Shown here in pieces: positions 30,541 through 42,354 of a stretch of 64,000 nucleotides of DNA. The stretch covers positions 1 to 64,000 of the forward strand of contig JBAMDO010000579.1 of assembly GCA_037074765.1 (NCBI GenBank), in the 5' to 3' direction. The notes under the pieces were generated by a model, which was given only the letters and a program-made list of their open reading frames with translations, did not search any database and was not told the origin of the DNA. Positions within the stretch are counted from its first letter, which is position 1. Each line of letters starts with the position of its first letter. Origin of the DNA: Mansonella perstans (lineage: Eukaryota > Nematoda > Chromadorea > Rhabditida > Onchocercidae). A program made the translations under genes and the position numbers.

Positions 30541-31597
30541 TTAAATCATACTTGAAACACAGTAGCTGCCATAATTTTTAAAACGTTCAGTGATGTTTTT
30601 CAAGAATATAATTTCTAGGATACGACCGCCTGAAAGCCTAACATTTGCCGCATCACAATCTAGCTCTTCACATTTTTGCACTGCTGATATAATCGTTCCA
30701 TTCCGTAAATAACCCAATATCCGACCTACACAGATCTGCAAATAATATTGCTAAGTTCGGGAATTTATACGAACTGAATTGAACTCTCAACTGTAAGTTC
30801 AGCAGTTACAAACTGTCTTAATTGTAAAATTTGTTGTCCTCACTGTGTAATCAAACTTCGATGAACAAAGAAAAATGAAAAATTTTCTCTCAAATATATT
30901 TCACGTAAAAACTGCATTGATTCACTTATTTACAATCCAATACAGCAAATATGCGCAAAAATTTTTAAATTATCAAGATTTGGCGAACTATTTAAAACAT
31001 TACAAAGAATAAATAAATGGTGAAGTAAATAATTATAACAAGTTGTGTAAAATCAATGTACTAACATTTATAAGTAATATGAAACCGATATTAGTAGCGA
31101 TAAGTTGCATGAAAATAAAAGCACGCGACAATGATAAGTTACATAAAATGAAAACACCTGATGATGATAAGTCGTGTAAAAACTATTTTCATAATCGGCC
31201 CATTTTTTTGCACTGTTTAATTCTCTTATTGTTCCAAATTCATGACTAATTAATTTATCGTTTTTTCTTATCCAACCATTTGATGAAACTTCTTCAAATT
31301 TCTAAAATTTAAGATATCACTAAAATATACATTTTATGGCCAAGAAATTTTACAGTGTTATTTGAGAAAAATTTGAAATGGAATAAAATATGCTAAATTA
31401 ATTTTAATTCAAAAATATTCCCTGAAAATGCATTGAAATTTTTCTGAATCATAACTGTTTAAACAATATCAGCAATCTCACCAGCATTACGTTGAATGAA
31501 AAAAAGCTTTCCAACTTACCGCATTTCCAAAATTTCGGTTAATATGTTTTTTGATTTCCGTTCCATTTCGTTCCGTACCTACCGCTTTTTGCGACAT
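30541..31597 (-). CDS. Small unknown protein, 90 aa, two exons
   Basis: Exon 1, 31597-31520, encodes MSQKAVGTERNGTEIKKH and ends FGNA before a GTAAGT donor. Exon 2, 30735-30541, follows a TTTGCAG acceptor in the same phase and encodes ICVGRILGYLRNGTII, ELDCDAANVRLSGGRILEI and ends SYCVSSMI. Total 91 codons including stop. No signal peptide or membrane segment is evident; the alternation of hydrophobic and polar residues suggests a small beta-rich fold, possibly OB-like, but this is inference. A TTTCAG acceptor 19 nt before the ATG with no upstream coding exon fits spliced-leader addition. I do not recognise the family. Confidence 0.7.
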
Positions 31598-31614
31598 ATT
31601 TTCACCAATGTTTG

Positions 31615-31624
31615 ACCTGAAATT
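31615..31624 (-). promoter_or_regulatory. Probable spliced-leader acceptor of the 90-aa gene
   Basis: Read on the minus strand, AATTTCAG precedes the start codon at 31597 by 19 nt, after a T/A-rich tract. There is no coding exon with matching phase before it. This is the layout of a trans-splice site in nematodes. Confidence 0.55.
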
Positions 31625-32042
31625 TTTTTTAAAAAAAAGAAAGGAGAAAGAAAGAAATGTAGTTCATCAATTGCTTATAAGTTTCTGTCAACCATTTACT
31701 CTCAACTTTAGATGAAATGCAAATGAATTTTGCAAATACTGGCAAATATTTTCGAAAAATTTGAATTTAAATCTGATTTTTTTCCATGTATGCTAATTAA
31801 CTATGCTGATTAATAAGCTAATTAATACTTAAACTAATAAATCTTTTAGTTGTCAACTTAAATGCAACGTAGGATATATATGACCTATAGATATGATATA
31901 ATTTACAGGATAAAGAAACAATATGGGATATGAAACATGAAAGAATAAGCTATGAAATTTAAATTTTTTTGATAACAGAAATGTTTAGCTTAATTACTAG
32001 TATCAAATAAACCGTAAGCTGCTAATTTCAAGTTTCATTTTT

Positions 32043-34321
32043 TTAAAAAATGACAAGAAAAAAACAGAAAGCAAACTTTTGCTGTTTTTGCAGAAATTTA
32101 TTGCTATCATGGCTGTTTCCACGTCGAAGTGATGAGGTTCGCGAAATAAATTGAATGGCACTTTTCACACTTGGAATATTTCCGTCCTGCCTATTTAAAT
32201 TCAAATTAATTTCAGGTTGTTTGTCGTCATTTAATGTATATGCGTTCGTAGCGGCGCTATTTTTATTATCATTTTCAAATTGATCAGCATTGGATTTGAA
32301 TGAATTTGAAGCTCTAAATAATGCTGTATTTTCGATGGCATGAGATTGCGCTAAACCTTTGATCGATATGTTATCATGATTGATGGATTTATTGATAATT
32401 TTCGAACACGGTAATAAGATCTTTTGGGAACGTTTCCTCGAATGACCCACTGGACGAATTATGATCATATGTTGTTGACTGGTAGGAATATCACGTTTTA
32501 TAGCAGTTGCACGTTGATAAGTTTTGCTGTTACTTATTGCTTTAACATCTGTATTTGTTGCAATTGTAGTTGCTTGATGTGAATTCAAATTCGCATCTAC
32601 CATCATCGAATACTGTTGACCAGGTGCGATGAGAAAATCTTGTGCGGGCAATTTTGCGTTACTAAGTTGTTCATTGGTTTGTTGCAAATGCTCACTTGTC
32701 ATTTCAGTGAGATCATTGTTAATCTCTCTAAAACAAAACCAAAAAAAGAAAAACAGGCAAAGATTAGCTATAAAAACTGTAATTTTCCACTTCTTTAATA
32801 AGAAAATTTTTTGATTATTTAATAGACAATTCAGTTTAAAAATTCAAATAAATTCCGAACAAGTCAATTTTTTACTTCGAAACTCAGTTGCTATTAATTT
32901 TATTTTTATTTACCATTAAAGTCGAGACCAGTTCTCAAGTGAAATTATTTCGATTGATCATTTATAATGATTATTATTTAATTAAATCATTAGTAATTAA
33001 ATGAGGAAATGATTGAAGGTAAGAGATTGCAAATGTTGGCTCTTTTTCAAGAATGTAGTATCAAATATCATCGAATTCATTCAATCTTGTAATGAATAGA
33101 CCGGAAATTTTAAAACAGTTTTTAAATTAGTTAATTTTGTATTGCAGATATATGGCTATCACATAATTTAAACGGATGAAATTAATTTTTGAATCCTTTT
33201 TGGGACGGGAAAGCAAAAAAGAGAACATGAATGAAATAATTAACCTGCTAATGATAGATGGTGCCACCTGTATTTGTTGGAAATTGTTGTTGTCATATTC
33301 ATCCCCATATCTTTGTGATCCAAAAATTGTAGACTCTTCTATCGTGTCTGGTGAAATTTCTTGTGGTTGAGTACCAAAAGTATTATGATGGGGCGAATTG
33401 AAATTTTTAGATATGTCTATAATATTACTGAAAGATCGTTGAGCACTATATGATGGTAATGATGATGGTACCAGAGGTTCTTGAGAATATGATTGTGGTG
33501 CATTATAAGTATAAGGCAAATTATATGTTTGAGAGTATGGGATGTTTGCAATTGGTGCAGTATTAACCGGATGATACGGATGTACTGAATATGATGCGGG
33601 ATAAGATGGTAGGGGAGGAGTAAGTAAACCTGAAATTATTCAAATTTCTTAAATATTAGATTTGATCTTTCGTAGATAATATAAAGCAGATGCCTCTGCT
33701 ATATATTAGCACATTTTGCATACATCAAACAGATTTTATAAATATAATTACAGTACATTCATGTATTAATAAATGATCAGATCCCAGTTAATTGTTACTT
33801 GGTAATTTATGTGGTAGGTATGGTGCAACGTAATCTGTTCGTTGTAATGATTCGTGTTGTCGTACGCATGGACAAATAGCACTTTGTGTTGAACATGAAC
33901 AGATACCGGCTAAATAATCAACAAAATAAAATGTTAATATTGACATTTAACACTCATTTCCTTTCCTCTTTCTTTAAAAAAAAATTTCATTTCATTTCTT
34001 TGATCATTTCCTCAAATTATCCGTTTTTTTTTTTCAATGAAACTTAAGTAACAAAATTTACTATTACGTATAATATGCTACACACTATGCATTATAAAAG
34101 CATATATTCATTATCAATTAAATTTTATGTTTCTTTATGCTTATTTTTTGATTTAAATTGATTTGCATCAACAAACATTAATTTTACTTTTTTTTTTAAA
34201 ATAAGATGAGAAGCAAAAAAGAACTCTTACTGCTTAAACAAGCGAATATACTTGTTATCTCACTTATTGTAGTAATAACTGTGATTATCATCAGCTGTTG
34301 CAGTATCGCTGACCAATACAT
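32043..34321 (-). CDS. Predicted secreted low-complexity protein, 423 aa, unknown family
   Basis: Four phase-consistent exons: 34321-34231, 33909-33799, 33629-33245, 32727-32043. Exon 1 encodes a hydrophobic leader beginning MYWSAILQQLMIITVI, a likely signal peptide or anchor. Next is a short cysteine cluster, GICSCSTQSAICPCVRQ, then about 130 residues rich in Pro, Tyr, Ser, Asn and Gln (for example LLTPPLPSYPASYSVHPYHP and the repeated SYS/PSYS words). The last exon gives a Ser/Asn/Gln-rich, basic, probably unstructured C-terminus with KRSQKILL and a final hydrophobic FAFCFFLVIF. The Pro/Tyr-rich part resembles cuticle or eggshell-associated secreted proteins in composition, but I recognise no domain. 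Two CxC pairs may form a small disulphide knot. Function not assigned. Confidence 0.75.
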
Positions 34322-34599
34322 TTTGTGTCTCGAAAAAACAAAAGTTAAAAAATTATAACAAATTGATAGTCAATTAGTGAATTAAACATTCATAATCAAT
34401 CGCATTTCCATTGCATTTCAAATATTTTCTCAGTGGACAGACGATAATTATGCTAATCATCTATTTTGAATTGCTGCAAATTTTAAAATAAACCACTCAT
34501 AGGAAATATTTTGCGGAATTCAGAAAAACCGGTTTTTTGGTTGCAGTTGTTTTAATGACAAAATATCCGACTGCATAGCACAACAAATTTTGCAAATAC

Positions 34600-35070
34600 A
34601 AAAAAAGAAACGGTGCGCACTTTTGCGCCCAATTCAGCACTGACCATGTGCCGTAGCATTATCCAATTTGAACTGTTAGGATAATCATTCCCGACATATT
34701 CCATAGTTAACTATTCCATGCAGTTTAAGAAAAAATCAATTTACACTTTCTGCCAATCCATCCAAGTGATTGGTATAAAAATTATGAAAATATGAAAAAG
34801 GATTTGTGGTATATTTGCGCCTAATGCATAATTGACCTCATATTGTAACGTATTATATAATCCAAATTTAATTGTTACAGTGTCACTCAAACATATTCAT
34901 GCAAAACGTTTTACGTCATTTAGATAAAATCGACTTATATTTTACGTCATTATGCTACGAGAGTTGTTGAATTTAATGTATTACGAAAATAAAAATTAAA
35001 AAAAAAAAGGCTTTATGGCACATCTACGCTTGATGAACAGTTAACCGAACATCAGATTGCATAAACTTTC
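34600..35070. repeat. Strongly diverged tandem repeat, units about 205-220 bp
   Basis: Three segments start alike: TTTGCGCCCAATTCAGCACTGACC near 34621 in full, TTTGCGCCTAATGCATAATTGACC near 34813, and a weaker CTACGCTTGATGAACAGTTAACC near 35024. After each, words such as ATTATCCAATTTGA / ATATAATCCAAATTTAA and ATATTCCAT / ATATTCATGCA recur at the same offset, followed by a stretch beginning AAAATCRACTTA. The units are too diverged for a recent array; they may be an old satellite or nested element. Confidence 0.55.
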
Positions 35071-38000
35071 CAAAATCTATGCTTAACTTTTTTGAATAAA
35101 ATCGTGAGTTGGCAAAGGAAATAATCAGAAGATGAAGGGTAACTTATTTGCACTGAAATTATGAAACTTCAAATGAGCTTTTAAATTGAACTTTTTTCGA
35201 CGAAAAACACAAAATTATTCCAATTGATTTTTTCTTTTTCAAATTTGTATGAATTTTGCCTATAAAATTTGCAGTAAAATGCTTAAATTATACGAAATAT
35301 ACAAAAAAAAAGAATTTCATGGAAATTCAAGAAAAAAAAGAATGAGGAAATTTTTACGACACAAAAAAAGTTTAACGATTAGGCACTAAGTGGGAAATAT
35401 TATTCATTACTTTCTGTTCGTTATATGCTTTTATTAATTAGATTAATAAGTTGACTAATTTATTGGAACATAAAAATACTGCAAAGAAAACCAGGGAAAA
35501 TTTATAGGAATTTCCATTCCGAAATTTCTTTGAAATAAATAAATAAAACTGTCAGAAAAAGAAATGAAAATAAAGAAGAATATTAGTTTGCTTGCTTTTG
35601 TTTGCAACATTTTTGAATTAAACAATTATTTCTGTAAAAGTTTTGAAATTTTAAAGTTATTTTAGTCCTTTCCTAACTATTGTCCTTTTTGTAACGTAGT
35701 GTCCCTCTTTTATGACAAATTGAGTTTTCGATAAAACGAAAAATGAAGTTTTTTTGAAGTAATCGTTTAAATAGAGTTGGGAAGATTTTGGTCGATGATT
35801 TGTATGGGTCAACAAATAATGACTGTTTGTATTGGCTGAAGTTATTAGTGAAAATGAAAAGGATAATTAGAAGAAGAAAACCAAGGAAAAGAAAAAAAGG
35901 AATTGAATAAAGGATATGGAAAAAAAATTGGGAAAAGAGAAGTGACAAATGAAAAATGATCAAGATATTGTTCAAAAAGGCTATAAAATTATTCAATGCT
36001 CGTTGAAATTTGTAGCTTTAGGCTATTGCACACAATTTTCTGTTCCACTTGATATCTTTTATTTTTCCGTCAAATGATAGCAGCTGAGGGAAGAAAGGAA
36101 GATAATAGCAAAAATAAGTATGATTACAAAATTCATCATGATAATGATGATAACAGTATAACACAATGACAACAAAAATGATAACAATAATAATGATAAT
36201 TATTGAAAGTAACAACAACAGAAATTAATTACTATTACATAAAAACAATAAATGTAAAAGAGCAAATGACAGCAATTATTTTATTATAACTATAATTTAC
36301 GAATTTTAAAAGTTTCACTGGGAAAATATCTGTTGGGATGTGAAGAATTAGTTATCATGATGGACAAGTATTATATTAAGGAAAGCAAGAAAAAGTCGTC
36401 ATAGTGACAGTGATAAAATCGTTATCACCCCAACTCTCTCTCTATATCCTCCCATTATCAATTTGTTTCTTACCATATCATGATAACGATGACATGAGCA
36501 CACATTATACGCCAAAATACGTCAAATGATATGGTTGCGTCAAATGATATACGCCAAAAACATATGTGTATTTGTGCGTGAGTGTGCGTGTGTCCACGTG
36601 TGTGTAAATATATTTTGTCTAGACTTCGGACTTCACTACTTTAATCAAGTGGAAAAGCACTCATGCACAATCGCAAATCCATTGAAAACTTGAAACCATT
36701 CAATTTGTTCACTTCAGGTATGTAAAATCTTGTTGAAGCAACAAAATGATTTAAGTTTCTAATTCATTGTTTTGTTAAATTTTCCAGGTCTTGAAAATTC
36801 ATTTGTTGCACTGCTTTGCGTGAAAAAAACTTTCTGAATATTTCTTAATGTTATTTCAAAAAAAGCGATAATTAATAGAAATTTTGATTTTATATTTTGG
36901 TTAAAACAAAAAGTAAATGTAATGAGATATATCATTCCATCATTACTATCATCACAAAATTTGTTATCAAAAGTATCGAAATTTCTGAAGCAAAAAATAA
37001 AATGAACAAAAGGTGAAGAACCATTGAAATAGATAAGTAGATAACATTGAAGCAATTTTAAAATGTCTTAGGCTAGGATGAAATCTACAAAAATTTAACA
37101 AAATATGATTTTCAAAGAAACTGTGATAATGTAGTATACCACCATTCATACAATGCAGTGCTCCATCATTTGTATGCTATTTTGAAGTGTATTTTATGTA
37201 CTATTATTGCACTATTATTATAAAAATATGGCACATGCATTTTTTCCTCTGCAACATTTCAGAAATTTCTTGATCAAAATAAATAAAAATTGTCATTAAA
37301 ATTTTTCTGTATAAAAGTGCGAATATAGTCAAAAAAAGAACAAAAAAATCCCTCAAAAAAAATTAAATTTTAAAAGTGTCAAATGATTAAAATGATAGTG
37401 TACCATTTTTTGTTTGTTTAGCTTTTATTACATAAAAAAGGAACAAAAGAAAGGATGTGAAATATAGTTCAGAATGTAGTTGAGGTGACAAGAAAAATGA
37501 AAGGAAAGATAATTGATAATCATTTAGTTTTAAATTTATGAATAGATGGCAATCATCTTTTTATTGAAAAAGATGAAGCAAATTTTATGATTTCCGCGAT
37601 AAAGTTGCTCAATTTAATGCGTAAAATATTTCTTCAGACATTATAAGAACTTGAAGTGCCACTTGAATGCGACAAAAATTATGAAAAATTAAAAAAGAAA
37701 ATTTAGAAATTTTGGATAACGCCATTGAAGTAATTGAAATATGTGTATGTATACCACTGTATGAAGTAACAACAGCATCAAGATGAGATTTATCCAATTG
37801 TAACGATTAATTAATTAAAAAATAGTGATTAGTAATCTTGAAATCATTAAAGACGACAAAGGATGAGAAAGATGATTGGAATCAATTTAGTCACCACTTT
37901 TTTAATGCAGTCCCAAAGTTTGCTTTTTGTTTTTCGGATACTTCTCAGAAAAAATTTTTTCTTTAATATCAGTCATCAAGCATCAACGACTCCGAATTTA

Positions 38001-38290
38001 TGCAGATTCGTTTGAACTAAGCAAATATGATAAAAGCAAAACTTTGTAAAGGGTGAAAACATCATTTCAATTTAATGCGTACATTTTCCATCTTTTATTC
38101 AATTCAGTTTTTTCCTCATTTTTTGATTCTCAAAAGATTCAAAAAAAAAGTTCCATCAAAACTTTGTTATGATATATCACTGCTTTATATGCAAAAATAG
38201 AACATAAGCAGTCAAAGTCTGAAAAGAAAAAACTTACATACTACACTAAGTTATTAGTAATTAGTTGGAAAGAATTTGAAACGAAGGATT
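35071..38290. other. Gene-poor AT-rich stretch
   Basis: No coding region supported. Open frames at 35673-35996, 36018-36218, 36759-37055 and 37609-37797 are Phe/Ile/Leu/Lys-rich products of AT-rich sequence without splice context. A (TG/CG)-rich patch lies at 36565-36603. Confidence 0.55.
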
Positions 38291-38301
38291 GAAACAATTA
38301 T

Positions 38302-38343
38302 ATTTCCACCTTTTCAACTGAATCCTGTTGAAAAGGTGGAAAT
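38302..38343. other. Perfect 17-bp hairpin, 8-nt loop
   Basis: ATTTCCACCTTTTCAAC at 38302-38318 is the exact reverse complement of 38327-38343, with TGAATCCT between. It lies in a gene-free stretch. It is unrelated in sequence to the hairpin at 21355. It could be a factor-independent RNA stem, a small-RNA precursor core or the remnant of a palindromic transposon. Confidence 0.9.
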
Positions 38344-38663
38344 TTGAGCATTGGTTTATTTACAATCTTCAATAATTTGATGCATTTGACCGATGAAATG
38401 CACAATAGATAGAAAGTACTACCATTATGGCACATCGAAAGTTTTAAATTTCCCGACAATCTTGAAACAAGAATTTTTATTGCAGGAATCTAACTGTCCC
38501 TTTCACCTGCTACTGAGTGAAATTCTTTATGCTTTTAAAAATTTAAAACAATTTCAATAATAATTTTGACTGTTTTACTGATAAAGATTTAACTTATACA
38601 CATGTAGCACAGCACAGACACATAAATAGACATACATAGATATACAGATACACACTACATTTT

Positions 38664-38790
38664 AAGGTTATATAGTCAAACGTGATATAGACTAGATCTA
38701 TTTTTAGGCTTACGCAGTTAAACATGACATGAGCTACATCGTCTTCAGGCTTCCATAGTTGAGTGTTACAGAGACTAACTTATCTCTGGT
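38664..38790 (+). repeat. Imperfect tandem repeat, about 41-45-bp units, three copies
   Basis: Three successive segments share the pattern ATAGTCAAACGTGATATAGAC / GCAGTTAAACATGACATGAG / ATAGTTGAGTGTTACAGAGA, the first two ending in TAGGCTT or CAGGCTT. They stand immediately left of a less AT-rich patch (38810-39120). Confidence 0.6.
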
Positions 38791-38899
38791 TTTCTGTAGG
38801 TAAAAATATATTTTGATTCGCTCGTCGACGATAGAGCTTTATTCGGGTTATAATATTTTACTCATGATAGTTCAAAATAACAGGGAGAAAAATAATATA

Positions 38900-39060
38900 G
38901 AACAGGACTCAACAAACTGGTAAGCTCCTCGAGGTCATTGTGGGGATCAAATTTGACCTTAGCATGGTCTATGAGATTGACAAACGCTTTTCTTACTTTT
39001 AGCCATTCATAAGTACCGGAATATCTTTGTGAGATCTTGCCATTGTTAGCTCATATCCTT
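38900..39060 (-). other. Coding-like fragment of about 55 codons, possibly of a retroelement
   Basis: The minus strand is open over roughly 39052-38893 and encodes peptide words NNGKISQRYSGTYEWLKVRK and FDPHNDLEELTSLLSPV. It has no start codon and no clear splice sites, and its G+C content is above the flanks. The neighbourhood has short tandem repeats. I suspect a fragment of a mobile element's structural protein, but no diagnostic motif is present. Confidence 0.3.
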
Positions 39061-39327
39061 CTCATCGTTTTAATTTTACTTACAAAATTTCATCACCTTG
39101 TTTGGTCCGTTTAACGTCTGCTAAAAAAAGATGTGTTCAATCACGATATAATCATCTTTAAGATTCCAGTTGAAAATGATTTAGTTTATACTCATCTTAG
39201 GTCTGCATATATATATATATATATACTCATCGTAGGACTTGTCTTTATGTTCTTTAGAATATTAGGCAGTCATTTCCAACTGATGGTCCGAGACAACAGA
39301 AATATGACCTGCAATGGTGCTGGCGCT

Positions 39328-39432
39328 GTGAATAGAAAATTTGCGGGACTGTTTTTATTTTTATTAAAGTTGTGAATAGGAAAAAAAAAGAAAAAAAAAA
39401 TTTACGGGACTTTTTTTCATTTTTTTTATTCT
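39328..39432. repeat. Imperfect direct duplication around GTGAATAG
   Basis: The block GTGAATAG, then A-rich, then TTTGCGGGACTGTTTTTATTTT (39328-39365) is followed by a second copy, GTGAATAG, longer A-rich tract, TTTACGGGACTTTTTTTCATTT (39374-39425). A (TA)n run lies just before at 39209-39226. Confidence 0.6.
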
Positions 39433-40140
39433 ATACTTTAATTTGTTTGTCACCAATAAAAATAGAATATCATCCTGTTGTTTGCATTTATCTTCTTCGT
39501 ATTAATTTTGCTGAACATCTTTTCTTCATCATCTTGTCTTCTTACAATTTAATTTAAACAACGCAGGAATCGATTGGCAAAAATTGATGATATGCATGTA
39601 ATTTGAGAAGAAGCTCCCGAATTATCCAACTTGTAAGGGAGATAAATATAAGGCAAATATCACGATAGTGGGAAACAAATTAAATTCATTATTTTTCGTG
39701 TTATAATGTTATTCTAAGTTGAACTAGTGCGTTAAAAGTTTTGATCAAAGTTTACTCTCAAATTAACAGAATTTATTATTTTCTAACCTTATTTTTTTAT
39801 GATCTCTGCTATAAATAAGTCGAAGCCAAAATAGTATCGGATCAAGAAATGGATTTCATTATATAGTGGTAATACTGGAGATTTTGGATTAGGAGTTTTT
39901 GGAGAAGCAAACAAAGTGCAATTGACTTTTTATGATATAATTTTAGCAGACGCTGTAAAATAATTAAAAAGTAAATTAATAGGTAAATTAATCTGACTTA
40001 AATAATATAAACGTGAGAAAATTGGTAGAACGAAAACGATAAAAAAGAAATAAATGCAATGCAACAACAATGCATAATAATATTTGAAAGGGAAGTACAA
40101 AAAGGAATGATCTTATAATTTGAGGCGATTACAAAGTCTC

Positions 40141-40500
40141 TCAATGGTTTCTTTCTTTTTTCAAATGACTTTCCTTCTTCTTTTCATCGTTTTCATGTTT
40201 CATTAAAGGCTGACATAATTCATAGATTTCTATTTTCTGATTTGTATATTCTGTATAATTTAGGTTAAAGAATTGAATTTTTTTACTATAATAATTATCG
40301 TTTACGATATTAGTTCTTTTTTCTTTCTTTTTTTTTGAATTGAATTCTTCCAACTCATTATATTCCCATCCATTTGTGTCGTACACAAAGAAAAGTCTTG
40401 ACATTGTTATATAAGACTGGAGGGACTGGAAAGCATCTTGTCCCGGAGATCCGACTATGCACAAACTAATGATATTTCCATTCCTTTCTTTTTTCTTTTC
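40141..40500 (-). CDS. Doubtful lysine-rich open frame
   Basis: The frame is open from just after a stop near 40507 to 40141. Its first part, containing CIVGSPGQDAFQSLQSYI and LFFVYDTNGWEY, has exon-like composition; the rest is Lys/Glu/Asn-rich low complexity ending in ESHLKKERNH. The first in-frame ATG is inside (MSRLFFVYD), and no acceptor precedes the conserved-looking part. It may be an exon of an unseen gene or chance. Confidence 0.2.
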   Translation of the reverse strand, partial: EKKKERNGNIISLCIVGSPGQDAFQSLQSYITMSRLFFVYDTNGWEYNELEEFNSKKKKEKRTNIVNDNYYSKKIQFFNLNYTEYTNQKIEIYELCQPLMKHENDEKKKESHLKKERNH

Positions 40501-41110
40501 AGAAATATATTATGGAACTATTTTCTACATCTTTATTTATTCAGAACTTTTCCATAACAACCAATAATAAGTAGTAATAATAAAATTCTCATCATTTTTT
40601 ATGTTTTTTGAATTTTTTATGCTTCCATTTTGTTTTTTTCATCGTTTATTAAAACTGATAATGATTACTATTATTATCATAGTTTGTTTTCCTTACTAAT
40701 GCTATTATTAAGCTTTCACTTGAGAAACTGATGAAGTAGGACAAGCTTTCAGAGTGAATTATGATTGAGATGATAATGGTATGATTGATACAACAATAAA
40801 ATGACTGGAATGATGATGTGACAGACTGAAATAAGATTGTTATTTTTAATGAAATTTATTGTAATGAGTCAAACCAAATTCAATTTTTATATTGTTGGAA
40901 TTTAAATATTCCATGGCTTAGTCTACGAACAATTAATTGCAATTAGTTTGATATCAAATGAATGAATCAGGGCAGACGATGATGAACTGATACAATCAGG
41001 AATTTGAAGATTTCAAATTCTTTGCATAAAAGCAATTCAAAAATTACGCTTTACTAATGGAAAATGAGTAAAATAATACAAAAACTCACTGCTATACTGT
41101 GAGGAAATAC

Positions 41111-41138
41111 CTTTCCATACCTTTCCATACCTTTCCAT
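41111..41138. repeat. Short tandem repeat (CTTTCCATAC)2.8
   Basis: Three near-perfect copies of a 10-bp unit. No associated gene. Confidence 0.9.
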
Positions 41139-42062
41139 CTTACTAATCCTTACTAACCCTCTCTGCTTAGTCATTCCAAAATACATGAATAATCCTAAAA
41201 ATAATCTCGGAATCAACCGCTACATCTTAGCAAAGTGCCTTTTAAAAAAGTCTGCAATAATTAGCAAAATAAATTTTTTTTACAAAATTTAGGGAAAACA
41301 ACAAAAATTTGCCATTCTGTCCAGAAATTTTAAAATGTCTTTACCGTGCGAATCATTATGTAGTAAACATCCTTAGTATTCGAGAAAAGATTTTTGCAAA
41401 GAGAAATTCAATTAACAATTATCGCTTTCTTTAATTGTTATTTTTACGCTTCATTAATTACTATCATTCATGGAGCAAACTGGAACAAACTGAAATTGCA
41501 CATCCGAAAAATTATACGTATGAAAATTTTGGGTAAAATTCCTATGCGACAGATTTGCACACGCTATTTTTTATCATTCAAAAGAATTGCAGTTACTGGA
41601 AAAAAAAATGAATACACGATCCATTTAGGATTCGTTGAGTTTAATGTTCATTTTTCTTTTTATCCATAGATTTTCGGAATTTTCTTCGTTTTTTAATTTC
41701 TATTTCCAATCCTTTTAATAAAAAGCACAATAACTGTAGGAGAAGGATGTAATCGTTTTTTTTTTTTTTTTTCGTTTTTTAAGGACTACAAGTTTTTTAA
41801 CAGTTAAACAGTTATAAATTTAACAAAAATCTTATGCTCTAATTTTACAAACAGTACTGCTTTATTTGTTATTAGCATCTTGGTATCGTACAGTAATCGA
41901 TTTTTTTTAAATGTATTGTATTTAAATTAAATCATATTTGAAGCTTAACAGTGAATTTGAATAAGAATTCTAATTCTAAGTTGCATTTTAGGATTGAAAT
42001 AAAACTCTGAAATTGATATTTGATAATTGGTAGCATTGATCAGGATAATATGTACTCATAAA

Positions 42063-42257
42063 TAGATGTTACTACAGCAATAATAGTAGCAGTAGCAATA
42101 ATAATACCAACGACAACTATAGCAATGACAATAACAACAATAATAGTAGCAATAACAATAATATCGATAACAATGACAGCAATAGCAGTAACAACAACAG
42201 TGTAACAATGCTAATAACATGAGCAACATTGACAACAATAACAAGAACAAAAGCAGC
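42063..42257. repeat. Degenerate triplet repeat (AAC/AAT/AGC)n
   Basis: About 190 bp of imperfect trinucleotide repeats, RCA/RAT type. The minus-strand frame through it (Cys/Tyr/Leu-only) and plus-strand Asn/Ser frames are products of the repeat, not genes. Confidence 0.9.
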
Positions 42258-42354
42258 AACAATAAGAAAATCGAAAAGAAATTTATATTTGTTCTTTACC
42301 GGTCGATGAACGAATCATTGAAATGAGTATATTTTTTGGGTAATACCTTCACTA

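Noticed and set aside
42056..42262. Cys/Tyr/Leu-rich minus-strand frame
   Set aside because: Product of the imperfect triplet repeat; composition is fully explained by the repeat.
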